NCBI GenBank assembly: GCA_007130885.1
Contig: SLRQ01000050.1
Coordinates: 102,661-146,382, forward strand
Reading direction: 5' to 3'
DNA from: Deltaproteobacteria bacterium
Lineage (GTDB): Bacteria > Myxococcota > Myxococcia > SLRQ01
Length of the DNA stretch: 43,722 bases
Below, piece by piece: positions 1-8,602 of this stretch. The notes under the pieces were generated by a model, which was not told the DNA's origin, made no database searches, and saw nothing but the letters and a program-made list of their open reading frames with translations. Position 1 is the stretch's first letter. Every line of letters begins with the position of its first letter. Both the position numbers and the translations under genes were made by a program.

Positions 1-350
1 GTAAGATTGTGGAGGAAGCTTCTTCGAGCGAGCTCTATCGGAATCCTCGCCACCCCTATACCAAGGCTCTGCTCTCGGCAGTCCCCGAGCCCAAGCCGCG
101 AGCCGAGAAGAAGGGTCGCATCTTACTCGAGGGCGATGTGCCCTCTCCGATGAACCCCCCTTCGGGCTGCTATTTTCATCCGAGGTGCTCACAGGCCACC
201 GCACGGTGCCGGGTCGAGCCGCCCGAGACATATAGGATAGCAGAGGATCACCGCGTTGCATGTCTGCTGGAAGAGGAAGCGGCGATAGCGGATGTGGGCC
301 ACGAAAAGGCGGAGCAGGCTCGGTCTCTCGGGGATGGTACTGGCGGGTGA
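1..350 (+). CDS. Oligopeptide/dipeptide ABC transporter ATP-binding protein, C-terminal end (partial)
   Basis: Only the last ~115 residues are present; the reading frame is open to the left edge, so the start and both Walker motifs lie outside the window. The visible part begins with [17 protein letters not shown], the hallmark of the C-terminal oligopeptide/dipeptide extension of OppD/OppF/DppD/DppF ATPases. It continues with the Cys-rich segment [15 protein letters not shown] followed by a further Cys in HRVACLL, the four-cysteine pattern usual in this family. The protein would energise peptide import at the inner membrane. Its stop codon overlaps the GTG start of the next gene (GTGA at 347-350). 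A GTG at 9 is an internal codon, not the start. The family assignment is secure; which of the D or F subunits it is cannot be decided. Confidence 0.9.
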   Translation, partial: KIVEEASSSELYRNPRHPYTKALLSAVPEPKPRAEKKGRILLEGDVPSPMNPPSGCYFHPRCSQATARCRVEPPETYRIAEDHRVACLLEEEAAIADVGHEKAEQARSLGDGTGG

Positions 351-781
351 GTCTGCGCCTCCTGCTATCACATCACCCCATCGAGCAGGAGCACCGGTGC
401 GTGCGCATTTTCTCGCGGCCGATTTGCGCAAGATGCCTGGGCCTCTATCCTTCCATGTTCGGGGGGATGGTTCTGCTGTTTTGGCTGGATCTTTACCGTG
501 CCGTGAACTTGGAGGCGAGGCCTTTCGAAGGGCCGGTCTTGATCTTGGCGGTTACGCCGGCGCTGCTGGATTGGGCGAGAGGCAGGCTGCGGCCCCTCAG
601 CGGATCCAACTCCATTCGATTGGTAACAGGCGCTTTGCTGGGTCTGGCTCTGGCACGCACGATTTTTTTGCACGCTCGGGATCCCTTTGAGCCGCCCTCG
701 GTAGAGGTGCTCCTCTTCCTGATCGCCGGTACCGTCGCCGGTCTCGTCGTCAGTCGGGCCTATCGGGATCCGGGGGAGTGA
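347..781 (+). CDS. DUF2085-family small membrane protein
   Basis: This is a 144-residue predicted membrane protein read from GTG 347. The frame is also open from an ATG at 260, but that start would overlap the ABC gene by 90 bases; GTG 347 forms a GTGA stop-start overlap and has a GGGGA stretch 11-16 bases upstream. The N-terminal motif [14 protein letters not shown], then [14 protein letters not shown], matches the DUF2085 pattern of conserved His and Cys residues ahead of the first membrane helix. At least three hydrophobic segments follow (around [23 protein letters not shown] and [16 protein letters not shown]). The function of the family is unknown. Coupling to the ABC ATPase suggests co-expression, not necessarily a joint role. 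Confidence 0.75.
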   Translation: MSLRLLLSHHPIEQEHRCVRIFSRPICARCLGLYPSMFGGMVLLFWLDLYRAVNLEARPFEGPVLILAVTPALLDWARGRLRPLSGSNSIRLVTGALLGLALARTIFLHARDPFEPPSVEVLLFLIAGTVAGLVVSRAYRDPGE

Positions 782-855
782 CGCTCGAGAAACCGGGTCG
801 TTCGAGACCAAGCTGGTATTGGCCGGCGATGCTTGAGTATAGTAAGGGAGAACTG

Positions 856-870
856 ACCCCGCTTCGGGGT
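856..870 (+). other. Perfect 6-bp hairpin in the cpaB leader
   Basis: ACCCCG-CTT-CGGGGT forms a perfect stem with a 3-base loop, 35 bases before the cpaB start. No U-tract follows, so it is not a standard terminator. A TATAGT hexamer at 838-843 resembles a -10 element, but I see no convincing -35 element at the right distance. The hairpin may stabilise the transcript or separate this operon from the upstream pair. Confidence 0.35.
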
Positions 871-905
871 GGAATCGGAAGCTGAAAAAGAAAGAGGAGC
901 GGTCC

Positions 906-1730
906 ATGCTCAAAGGACGGATGCCCCTGGTTATTGCGGTAGTGCTAGCGCTCTTGGCGGCGGCGTTCTTCTACATCGCGGTCGAAAGCGAGCGGAAGAG
1001 GGTCAGAGCCGGATGGTCGCTGGTCAATGTGGTGGCGGCGGCAAGAGACGTACCGGAAGGTACTACTCTGGATATGGATATGATTGAGCAGCGACCAATC
1101 CCGGAGCAGTTCGTGACGGGGTCGGTCGTGAGGCCGGATTCGGTGAACTACGTCGTCGGGCAACAAGTAATGGTTCCCCTTCAGGCCGGTGATCCCGTCC
1201 TTTGGTCTCACTTCGAGAGCACCAGGGGCGCGGAGACGCTCTCCCATATGATTCAGAAGCAGGGAAGGGCTGTCGCGGTGGCCGTGGACGATGTGCAAGC
1301 GGTCAGTGGCTGGGTGCGACCCAACGATCATGTCGACTTGATTGGTACGTTCCGAGATCCCAACACTCGCGAGTTGGTCACCGTTACGCTGATGCAGAAC
1401 ATCATCGTTCTGGCGACCGGAAAGATTACGGGCTCGACAAACATCAATCTGCTTTCGGAGAGTGACCGGAGGTACAACTCCGTTTCCCTACTCGTCTTAC
1501 CCGAGGAGGCGGAGATCCTTTCTTTGGCTAGCGAACTCGGCACGTTGACGCTAGCTCTTCGAAACCCCGAGGACATGGATATGCAGGAAGACAGAGGGAG
1601 GGCCACAATCAACACCCTCCTCACGGGCGAGCGCACGCAGGCTTTGGAGCGGGTGCGTATGAACACTATCCAGGTCATCAGAGGGATTACTCCGGGCAGC
1701 GAAGCCGTCGGTCCTGGAGGCGGGGAGTAA
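906..1730 (+). CDS. cpaB: Flp pilus assembly protein CpaB (RcpC), SAF domain
   Basis: A 274-residue protein with an N-terminal membrane anchor (residues ~5-25, PLVIAVVLALLAAAFFYIAV) followed by a SAF domain (VVAAARDVPEGTTLDMDMIE) and a CpaB/RcpC C-terminal domain (GRAVAVAVDDVQAVSGWVRPNDHVDLI; LLVLPEEAEILSLASELGTLTLALRNPED). CpaB is a periplasmic component of Tad pilus machinery thought to help stabilise the secretin. Start ATG 906 has a good GAGGAG Shine-Dalgarno at ~893-899. It is six bases upstream of tadB and heads a four-gene operon. Length and domain order are typical. The secretin gene cpaC, which usually follows, is absent here. Confidence 0.93.
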   Translation: MLKGRMPLVIAVVLALLAAAFFYIAVESERKRVRAGWSLVNVVAAARDVPEGTTLDMDMIEQRPIPEQFVTGSVVRPDSVNYVVGQQVMVPLQAGDPVLWSHFESTRGAETLSHMIQKQGRAVAVAVDDVQAVSGWVRPNDHVDLIGTFRDPNTRELVTVTLMQNIIVLATGKITGSTNINLLSESDRRYNSVSLLVLPEEAEILSLASELGTLTLALRNPEDMDMQEDRGRATINTLLTGERTQALERVRMNTIQVIRGITPGSEAVGPGGGE

Positions 1731-1736
1731 CGGAGC

Positions 1737-2579
1737 ATGTCCGTTCTCGTTTTTCTATTCGTTGCCGGGGCGGTCTTCTTCTTCGTCTTGGTGATAACCT
1801 CGGTGCTGAAGCGTGCCGTGGATCAGTATCAAGAGCGGTACGTGGTGCAGGACCTTCGTAACTTCAACGAGGTTTTGCTGTTCGTCGATGCGAGATCCCT
1901 TTTCGCGCTTTCCGTGTGCCTGATGGGCTTATTGGTACTTCTGGGCTTCTTGATTTCCGGCTGGCTTCTGGCTTTGCTGCTCGGTGTTGCCGGGTTCTTG
2001 TCTCCGATTTTGCTGGTGCGACGTTACCGGATAAAGAGATTGCAAACCTTCAATACGCAGCTGGTCGATGCTCTCCAGGCCATGGCCAACGCGTTCAAGG
2101 CGGGTTTGACTTTCCCGCAAGCCATCGAGCATGTCTCCAAGGAAGCGCAAGATCCACTGGGGCAGGAGTTCGCGCTGTTCGTGAAGGAAGTGAAGTTGGG
2201 GGTTCCGCTTGAAGAAGCGCTGGTGAACATGGCCCGTAGAGTGGGTTCCGACGACTTGGATCTCGTGGTCACCTCGACCAACATCGCTCGTCAGCTCGGC
2301 GGCAACATGGCGGAAATGTTCGAGACGATAAGCATGACCATTCGCGAACGTTTCCGGATAGAAGGCAAGATCAACGCGTTGACCAGTCAAGGCAAGCTCC
2401 AAGGGTGGATTGTGGCGAGCATGCCGGCGGTGTTGGGTGTGATACTCAACTACATGCGGCCGGACCTTATGCAACCGATGCTGGAGAGCTGGTTCGGAGT
2501 CGGCGTGGTAGTAACAGTGATGGTTCTGGTCGGTATCGGAGTCCTTTTGATTCGTAAGATAGTGAACATCGATGTCTAG
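1737..2579 (+). CDS. tadB: Tad pilus inner-membrane platform protein TadB (T2SS F family)
   Basis: A 280-residue integral membrane protein. The first hydrophobic segment (~3-23) precedes a cytoplasmic part; two adjacent membrane helices follow at ~57-95, then the GspF/T2SSF domain (LVDALQAMANAFKAGLTFPQAIEHV ... LNMARRVGSDDLDLV-type signature), and a final pair of helices at the C-terminus. TadB pairs with TadC to form the platform on which the ATPase TadA drives Flp pilin assembly. It starts six bases after cpaB with CGGAGC just upstream, so translation is probably coupled. Separation from TadC is by position (first of two) and by the longer N-terminal part. Confidence 0.93.
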   Translation: MSVLVFLFVAGAVFFFVLVITSVLKRAVDQYQERYVVQDLRNFNEVLLFVDARSLFALSVCLMGLLVLLGFLISGWLLALLLGVAGFLSPILLVRRYRIKRLQTFNTQLVDALQAMANAFKAGLTFPQAIEHVSKEAQDPLGQEFALFVKEVKLGVPLEEALVNMARRVGSDDLDLVVTSTNIARQLGGNMAEMFETISMTIRERFRIEGKINALTSQGKLQGWIVASMPAVLGVILNYMRPDLMQPMLESWFGVGVVVTVMVLVGIGVLLIRKIVNIDV

Positions 2580-2639
2580 GAAGCTTCAAATCACGGCTGA
2601 TGCATACGGCCCAGGCAGGCTCTCGGGAGGAGGGTGCTG

Positions 2640-3518
2640 ATGGCCTCCGCACTGCACGCGGGAGTGGTTTTTTTGGCCATGGGGGCCGTGTTTCTTCTCA
2701 CCGTTGGTGTCTATGAGGTTTTCCTCCGGCGTTTCTTCGAAGAAGTCGGTGAGCAGGATGAGAACTCTCTCATTCATGCAGTCCGCCGAGTGGCTCTAAA
2801 CTGGATGAGTGTTTTTGTCCGCCGGTTCATTGCCGAGGACACCGAAGCTCATCTTCGCCGACAGCTCACCAAGGCGGGAGAACCAGCGGAGTTGAAGCCC
2901 GAGGAGATAGTCAGCCTGCAGGTACTGGCGGCTCTCGCCGGTGTGGTGGTTGGGCTCTATGTATGCTGGATGACGGGGTGGACTTTTCTGCTGATGCCCG
3001 CCCTTGCGATCGGAGCCTTCTTTTACCCCCGCCTGTGGCTTAGGGATCAGATCGCGAAGAGGCATCATCAGATTCTCCGCGCGCTTCCGTACAACTTGGA
3101 TCTTTTGACTTTGTCGGTGGAGGCGGGGTTGGATTTCACCGGTGGTCTCGGCAGGGTTGTGCAGCAAGGTAAGCCCGGCCCGCTCCGTGACGAGTTCGGC
3201 TTGATGCTCAAACAGCTCAAGATGGGGAAGACGCGCGAGGATGCACTCAAGACCCTGATGTATCGTGTGGACTTGCCGGCACTAACACAGTTCATCACGA
3301 CCCTCATTCAAGCCGATCGTATGGGAACCAGCCTCGGCAAGGTCCTACGTATTCAGGCAACACAGATGAGAATCGATCGTAGTCAGAGGGCCGAGAAGCT
3401 GGCCAACGAGGCTCCGGTCAAGATGCTCTTCCCGTTGGTAGCATGCATCTTTCCGACCGTCTTCTTGGTGCTCTTCTCCCCGATAGTGTATCAGTTCATT
3501 TCTGGAGCCGTTCAGTAA
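2640..3518 (+). CDS. tadC: Tad pilus inner-membrane platform protein TadC (T2SS F family)
   Basis: A 292-residue membrane protein. Start ATG 2640 is chosen over GTG 2634 because GGGAGG at 2625-2630 is then ideally placed. It has an N-terminal helix (~7-27), a helix pair around GVVVGLYVCWMTGWTFLLMP, the T2SSF domain with ALPYNLDLLTLSVEAGLDF, a typical TadC signature, and a C-terminal helix ending FLVLFSPIVYQFISG. It partners TadB in the inner membrane. Its stop is 14 bases before the FHA gene. There is no sign of damage. Confidence 0.93.
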   Translation: MASALHAGVVFLAMGAVFLLTVGVYEVFLRRFFEEVGEQDENSLIHAVRRVALNWMSVFVRRFIAEDTEAHLRRQLTKAGEPAELKPEEIVSLQVLAALAGVVVGLYVCWMTGWTFLLMPALAIGAFFYPRLWLRDQIAKRHHQILRALPYNLDLLTLSVEAGLDFTGGLGRVVQQGKPGPLRDEFGLMLKQLKMGKTREDALKTLMYRVDLPALTQFITTLIQADRMGTSLGKVLRIQATQMRIDRSQRAEKLANEAPVKMLFPLVACIFPTVFLVLFSPIVYQFISGAVQ

Positions 3519-3532
3519 ACCTGGTTGGAGAT

Positions 3533-4828
3533 ATGAGCTTTTCACTCCTAATTCTAAAAGGTCCTGGGGCGGGAGAAACGATCGAGCTGGATCAGGACGA
3601 GATAACTTTCGGTCGTGTCGATGACAACGACGTCGTTTTGTACGACCCGGATGTCTCGAGAAAGCATTTTTGCATTGTGGCCGAAGGGGGAAGCTGCGTA
3701 CTAGAGGATTTGGGCTCCTCCAACGGTACGAGAGTAAACGGACAGCTTGTCGAGTCTTGGGATCTGTCGCCGGGTGACGAGATACAGGTCGGCCGGGCAG
3801 TCTTCGAGTTTCGTGAGGACTCCGGCGATACCGGAGTTGTGGCCAGGGGGAGATCATCCTCGGCCAAGGCCGAGCGCGGCGCGGCGGGCATGTCGGCCAG
3901 GGAGCGGTTCAGGGCACGGGAGGCCGCTTCCACACCCATTGGTCGGCTGAAGCTCTGGTACGACGCTTTGGCGCCTAGGAGCCGATTGATTCTTCACGTG
4001 GGTGGAGGGGTTTTAGGCCTGGTTGCTTTGCTGGTTACATGGGTTTTAGCGCAGGGAGAGGATGGTGTTCTTGGTCCGCAGGACCACAGCGGCAGCGTGG
4101 TTCGGTATGAGCGACGGATGGCCGACTGGCGGTTCGGCCACGGTGTTGACGAGCTATCTCACCACGCCCGGGACGACTTCGGCTTTTCATTCAACTATCT
4201 TGACGGACGCGTAACGATTACCTTCGATGCCGGCTTCATAGAGGGAGACAACGAGGTCGAGATCAGGCTCAACGATGAGCGGCTTATTGGATATGCGCCG
4301 CTGGCAATCGGCACTTGGATTAGGGATAATTATATCGTGCTGCATCATGATGCTCTCGAGCCGCACAGTATGAATGAGATCGTTTTCGACCAAAACAGAA
4401 ATCCCGGTGCCAGCCCTCCGGCGACGTGGGCGATCGAGAACGTTCGTATAGTCGAGGACGCTATTCCCGAGCCGGATCCGATTAGAGCCGACGAAAGATT
4501 CGAGCTTGCCGAGCGAAGGTGGCGCAACCGGGAGATCAGCCCACGTAACCTGTACAGTGCCTGCCGGCATTTTCAGGAAGCGCGTGATTATCTCGAGAGG
4601 TTGGATGACAAGCCGCCTCTCTATGATGAGGTGGCGGCCCGAGTGCGTGAGTGCACCGATCAACTGGAGCGGGTCTACAGGCGGATGGTTTTCGAGGCCC
4701 AAAGACACGAGCAGTTTCGGGACATGGAGGCCGCCAGAGCCACGCTTTATCAGCTCTTGGAGTACTTTCCGGAGGAAACCGATCCTCGTCACCGGACTGT
4801 TCGGGAGTGGTTGCGGACCTATAACTGA
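3533..4828 (+). CDS. FHA-domain membrane protein of the Tad cluster
   Basis: A 431-residue protein from ATG 3533 (an in-frame upstream codon at 3443 lies inside tadC and is rejected). Residues ~1-95 are a forkhead-associated domain with the key GR (27-28), SRKH (42-45) and SSNGTRVNG (62-70) phosphothreonine-binding residues. A charged linker leads to one membrane helix at ~151-173, so the FHA domain is cytoplasmic. The outer part has a beta-rich stretch (~195-330) without a family I recognise and a helical, TPR-like C-terminus (~345-431). FHA proteins occur in several Tad and type II/III/VI-like clusters as phospho-dependent scaffolds; a role in regulating or positioning the pilus machine is inferred from the operon. 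The last 10 bases overlap the convergent gene. Confidence 0.85.
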   Translation: MSFSLLILKGPGAGETIELDQDEITFGRVDDNDVVLYDPDVSRKHFCIVAEGGSCVLEDLGSSNGTRVNGQLVESWDLSPGDEIQVGRAVFEFREDSGDTGVVARGRSSSAKAERGAAGMSARERFRAREAASTPIGRLKLWYDALAPRSRLILHVGGGVLGLVALLVTWVLAQGEDGVLGPQDHSGSVVRYERRMADWRFGHGVDELSHHARDDFGFSFNYLDGRVTITFDAGFIEGDNEVEIRLNDERLIGYAPLAIGTWIRDNYIVLHHDALEPHSMNEIVFDQNRNPGASPPATWAIENVRIVEDAIPEPDPIRADERFELAERRWRNREISPRNLYSACRHFQEARDYLERLDDKPPLYDEVAARVRECTDQLERVYRRMVFEAQRHEQFRDMEAARATLYQLLEYFPEETDPRHRTVREWLRTYN

Positions 4829-6246
4829 TCCGAGGTCTCTTCCGGCTTCAACGGTTCCGTGTCTTCAACCGTCTCCTCGGCCTCCAGACTCGACCGTTCC
4901 TTCTCCGAGAGTATCGCCTCAAGCCTAGCAATACGCCGGCGATCCCAGGTTCTGGACTCGTCGATCTCGCCGGCAAGTCGAGCGGCTTCCAGGGAGCCTT
5001 CCAGATCCCCCGTGGCCTCCCGTAGTGCGGCGGCAGCGCTCCACAGACCAGCATGTTTCTTCTGTGCCTCGGCATGGTGAGTTGCCGCATCCGCCGCCCA
5101 CTCGCTCAGACCTTCTAGGTCATTGCAGGCGGAAAGAGCGATAGCGAGCGAATCCGGCTGGTCGGCATGCTCTTCCAGATATCGCTTCATTTCCGAGCGA
5201 GCGCGCCGAGTCGATCCCAAATGGTAGCGCGCCACGGCAATGGATAGACCGGCACGGCCGGCCTCGGGGCTGTCGGGGAACCGGCGGCGAAGCTCCTCAT
5301 GGATAGCCAAAGCTTTCTTGTGATCGCCTCGGCTGCGCAGATAAACATGCTCCGCCAGAGCAAAGTAAGCCGAGGCGATTCTGGTGTCGACGAGCTCGAG
5401 CATGGCGGCGAGATCCGATTCCACGGCGGCTCGAAGAGAGCCGAAGTCGCCGGAGTCTCCGAGGCGTCCGACATCGGCGGCTCCTCGAACAACCGACCGA
5501 TTTGACTGTTCGATCATTCTGCGCAACACGAACAGGCGCGCGAAGTGGCGTTTGGCTTCTAGGGCGTCACCTCTCAGGGCATGATGTCTGCCCAGCTCAA
5601 GTGCCAGGTCAACGTCAAACGGGTTCTGAATCGCTCGCTCCTTCAGGTTCGGAACACTCATATGACCGAGGCGGATGCCTTGCAGCCGTATTCCGAGCAT
5701 CTCGGGTTTCGATATTCCGAATAACCTGGCAAGCTCGTTTCCATCTTGGTCAAAGATGATGAGAGTCGGATAGCTGGCAATGTTTTTGGCCTCTAGCAGC
5801 GCCTGACCGACATCCGACCCGGCATTCGCAACCACCCGGGCGAACCTGGATGTTTCGCTTTTCAACGATGGGGCCATCAGTTCGTGCTCTAGAGCATGGC
5901 TGGTCTCACAGCGTTCGCTCCGGACAAGAAGGAGCACGAGGTCATCCTTTTCGCCTGCTTCGAGCAGTATTCGCTCAGGGGAAGCTTCTTCGTCCAATAT
6001 TCTCCAGCCGCCAGCGGTTAGACCGGCCAATGTCGAGGCCTTCTCGATCGTCGATTCGAGCTCATCTTGGTCGCGTTCTTCCAAGGCTTCCAAGGCGAGA
6101 TTCTGTTCCAAGACTGGAGGCTTGTCGTTAGACGAAGCCACCTCTCCAGCCGCCGGCCGTGTGATGAGAGCCGCGGCGACTAGGCAGGCCGTCGAGGTGA
6201 CAAGCCCCAAGATCCTGGGGCTCCCTGTAAAGAGAGGTTTTGACAT
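4819..6246 (-). CDS. Exported thioredoxin-fold protein with TPR-like C-terminus
   Basis: Start ATG 6246 (MSKPLFTGSPRILGLV...) gives 475 residues with a clear signal peptide ending near TRPAAGEVA; a longer in-frame start at 6327 would bury it. Residues ~80-210 resemble a thioredoxin fold (DDLVLLLVRSERCETSHALE, then ASYPTLIIFDQDGNELARLFG with the expected cis-Pro SYPT). The usual CxxC is CETS, so the resolving Cys is missing and disulfide oxidoreductase activity is unlikely in the standard form. The remaining two thirds are helical repeats of TPR type (AEHVYLRSRGDHKKALAIHEE, ELRRRFPDSPEAGRAGLSIA). Probable periplasmic protein of unknown role. It is convergent with, and overlaps by 10 bases, the FHA gene. 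Confidence 0.75.
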   Translation of the reverse strand: MSKPLFTGSPRILGLVTSTACLVAAALITRPAAGEVASSNDKPPVLEQNLALEALEERDQDELESTIEKASTLAGLTAGGWRILDEEASPERILLEAGEKDDLVLLLVRSERCETSHALEHELMAPSLKSETSRFARVVANAGSDVGQALLEAKNIASYPTLIIFDQDGNELARLFGISKPEMLGIRLQGIRLGHMSVPNLKERAIQNPFDVDLALELGRHHALRGDALEAKRHFARLFVLRRMIEQSNRSVVRGAADVGRLGDSGDFGSLRAAVESDLAAMLELVDTRIASAYFALAEHVYLRSRGDHKKALAIHEELRRRFPDSPEAGRAGLSIAVARYHLGSTRRARSEMKRYLEEHADQPDSLAIALSACNDLEGLSEWAADAATHHAEAQKKHAGLWSAAAALREATGDLEGSLEAARLAGEIDESRTWDRRRIARLEAILSEKERSSLEAEETVEDTEPLKPEETSDQL

Positions 6247-6556
6247 TGCAGGCCAACACCGGTGATTGGAAGTAGCGCCGTGAAGCATGATGAGATCGGT
6301 AGGCGTACAAGCGCGCAAATGCAACACCCTTGGCCCGAAACATTCACGGCCCGCCTACCAAGGCCGCGGATCGATGGCTTACTCTCTCCGCCCTCCTCGA
6401 CGTAGGGTGAGCCACCCCTTCGTCAGGCTACGGGGTCCGTGAACGCCGGATCCGCCGACGTTCCACGCCCTCGGGACGGCGCGCCCGAACATCCCCGGGT
6501 CGAGCGCTTGTCCCCAGGAGCCGTGTCTTTGTTTCGTGTTGGAGCGTAATCCTTTT
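6247..6556. other. Intergenic region, 310 bases, nothing clear
   Basis: Upstream region of the thioredoxin-fold gene and downstream region of the Cys-rich lipoprotein gene, both on the minus strand. I looked for tRNA arms, U-tract terminators and promoter pairs and saw none that I would defend. It probably holds the promoter of the thioredoxin-fold gene. Confidence 0.4.
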
Positions 6557-8548
6557 CTACGGCCTGACGCTTTCCACAGCGAGCTTGGAGGTCACCGGGC
6601 GACGGCTCTCTCCCCGTATCGAGGCATGACTGATGTAGATAGAGCCGTCACCATGGACGGCGCTCACCCAGAATCCAGCGGGACCATCGCCGGCGAGGGT
6701 CTCGTGGCTCCACTGCCCCGCGTCACGAGTCGACATGACGAGTTCTCCGGAAGTGGCGTTCTGATGGAAAACCAACCATCTGCCATCGCTGGTCACGATC
6801 AACGCGTTGTCCACTCCGACTCTATTGACAGTATCTCTTGCTTGTTCGCGTACGCCGTCATCAGCCAGATCGCTCGAAAGAACCTCTCCGGACAGGCTCG
6901 ATTCGAGCCAGCGCAACTGGCCTAGGTTCGCATCCTGGTAGACTACGGCAAGGTTTCCCTGGGAGGTGAGTGCCACCGACGGATACCGGCCGACGTCACC
7001 CTCGTCCCCGTCGTCCAGGATATGCACCGCGAACGGTTCTTCATCGGTGGGATGGCTGTTCTCGGCGAGCTTAAGGCTGCCTGTGGTGTAGTCGTAGTAA
7101 ACCATGGCAAGAACGCCTCCCGGTGTGACTATGACCGAAGGGAATAGTCCCGTGCCCATGGGCAGGTCTTCTAGAACAGTGGTGCTTACTCTCTTTCGGC
7201 AAACTGGTCCTTCGCCGAGGTCTACGCAGCGTTCACCGTCGCCGCAGTCCTCGCAACCGGACGCTGAGGGGTAGCAATCGATTGCTTCGCCATCGTCTAC
7301 GCAGTGCTCGCCGCCGGCACAACCTCCGTCGCATGGCGGTGGCTTGATCTCCATGCTCTCCACCGTGACGACCGACCAATCCGAGGGGCCGGCGGGCGCG
7401 GGCGTGCTCGCCCTGGCAAGCTTCAGAGCCGTGACGAAGCGGTCGTCCTCGACGCCTCGGCGTCTGAAGTAGGCTATGGCGGGTACCCCAAGGTCATCGA
7501 GTGCCAAAAATGAGTAACGACCCACGTCGCCTTCCTCATCGATTACATAGGAGCTCCAGGTGTCGCCGCTGCGCCGCGCGTACTTGAGGCTGCTCTCGTC
7601 CACGTCGAAGTAGCTCACATGAAGGGAGCTATCCGAGGAGGCCGCTATGCTCGTATACCGGCCGACATTGGGGCCCGGCTCGTCTATCCCTTCACGCGCT
7701 CCCGCCGGATTGGCTACCGGGCGGGCCCCGGAGGGCATGCCGTCGACCCAGTCTGTGTCAACTCTTACCCCACTGGAGTCGAAATATGTGACTATGAGGT
7801 CACCGTAGTCGCCGTTATAAGAGGACACGGCCAGTGTGCCATCCGGCAGGCGGGCGATGCTGCTGTGGCGGCCCATGTCCCTGGGAGTAAGTGGAGGCAA
7901 TGGTTCGCATATGCAGTCCAGGGACGATATGTCGCAGTCGTCGTCGACATTGGACGGGTCCGCGAATGTAAGAATAGAACCGGGATCACAGCTCATATCG
8001 CACATGGGAGCGGGATGGCACTTGTTGTTCGAGAGCACGCAGGCGTGTCCGCTCGCGCAGCCACCACGGCACGGGTTTTCCCCCACGCAGAAACCGGCGA
8101 AACAAAACAGCTCATCCGGGCAATCTCCGGCATCGCAAAGCGCGAAGGTGCAAACCGTTTGCTCCTCACGGTTGACGAGCCGCGTCTTGCAGACCTGTCC
8201 CGCCACGCCACATTCATCGTCTTCCGTGCAGGATTCGTAACTGTCCAGGCAAATGCCGTGGCTGCACTCTTGGCCGGGGCAGCAATCGGCGTCGTTTTCG
8301 CAGTAGCGAGGTCCCCTGACGCATTCTCCATCGTCACAGTACCATCGATCGTCGTGCATCTCTATGCACTCGGCGGTGGTGGTGCAGCCCGGCTCATCGT
8401 TCTCATCAGTGGGATCCTCGTCACAGCCGCAGCCGGCAAGAACGAAAGCACCAATGACAATGGCAAGCCCTATGGGCATGAGCCGGTGAGTTACATCCGC
8501 ATACTGCTCTTCCCGGGCATCTCTTCGAAGTGTTGGTTTCCTGATCAC
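6557..8548 (-). CDS. Cys-rich lipoprotein with repeated GRYxSxA beta domain
   Basis: GTG 8548 is chosen as start because GGAGGG lies six bases upstream; it gives 663 residues. The lipobox FVLAGC puts the acylated Cys at residue 40. Residues ~50-190 hold many Cys in short CxxDxxC/CxxGxC modules (for example ENDADCCPGQECSHGICL), a style common in myxobacterial surface proteins. From ~225 to the end at least six similar units of ~45-55 residues appear, each with a core like DVGRYPSVALTSQGNLAVVYQD-type sequence followed by LK/LR-A; units begin near residues 225, 295, 341, 467, 518 and 576. A second Cys-rich insert (~405-450) splits units three and four. A beta-propeller-like fold is inferred. Likely outer-membrane or surface lipoprotein of unknown function. 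Confidence 0.8.
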   Translation of the reverse strand: MIRKPTLRRDAREEQYADVTHRLMPIGLAIVIGAFVLAGCGCDEDPTDENDEPGCTTTAECIEMHDDRWYCDDGECVRGPRYCENDADCCPGQECSHGICLDSYESCTEDDECGVAGQVCKTRLVNREEQTVCTFALCDAGDCPDELFCFAGFCVGENPCRGGCASGHACVLSNNKCHPAPMCDMSCDPGSILTFADPSNVDDDCDISSLDCICEPLPPLTPRDMGRHSSIARLPDGTLAVSSYNGDYGDLIVTYFDSSGVRVDTDWVDGMPSGARPVANPAGAREGIDEPGPNVGRYTSIAASSDSSLHVSYFDVDESSLKYARRSGDTWSSYVIDEEGDVGRYSFLALDDLGVPAIAYFRRRGVEDDRFVTALKLARASTPAPAGPSDWSVVTVESMEIKPPPCDGGCAGGEHCVDDGEAIDCYPSASGCEDCGDGERCVDLGEGPVCRKRVSTTVLEDLPMGTGLFPSVIVTPGGVLAMVYYDYTTGSLKLAENSHPTDEEPFAVHILDDGDEGDVGRYPSVALTSQGNLAVVYQDANLGQLRWLESSLSGEVLSSDLADDGVREQARDTVNRVGVDNALIVTSDGRWLVFHQNATSGELVMSTRDAGQWSHETLAGDGPAGFWVSAVHGDGSIYISHASIRGESRRPVTSKLAVESVRP

Positions 8549-8574
8549 GATGCACCCTCCCTCGGGCAGCCTCT

Positions 8575-8602
8575 TTGACACGGACTTCCTACAGCATATC
8601 CT
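8575..8602 (+). promoter_or_regulatory. Sigma-70-type promoter of the DsrE-like gene
   Basis: TTGACA at 8575-8580 and TATCCT at 8597-8602 are separated by 16 bases, predicting transcription from about 8609 and a leader of ~60 bases to ATG 8670. The perfect -35 hexamer sits just upstream of the divergent lipoprotein gene, so the two transcripts may interfere. A TACAAT at 8653-8658 is too close to the start and has no -35 partner. Confidence 0.5.

Noticed and set aside
819..834. A sigma-54-like promoter before cpaB
   Set aside because: The GG and GC elements are 10 bases apart, not the required 12.
3443..3532. Upstream start for the FHA protein
   Set aside because: It lies inside tadC; the FHA fold begins at MSFSLLILKG from ATG 3533.
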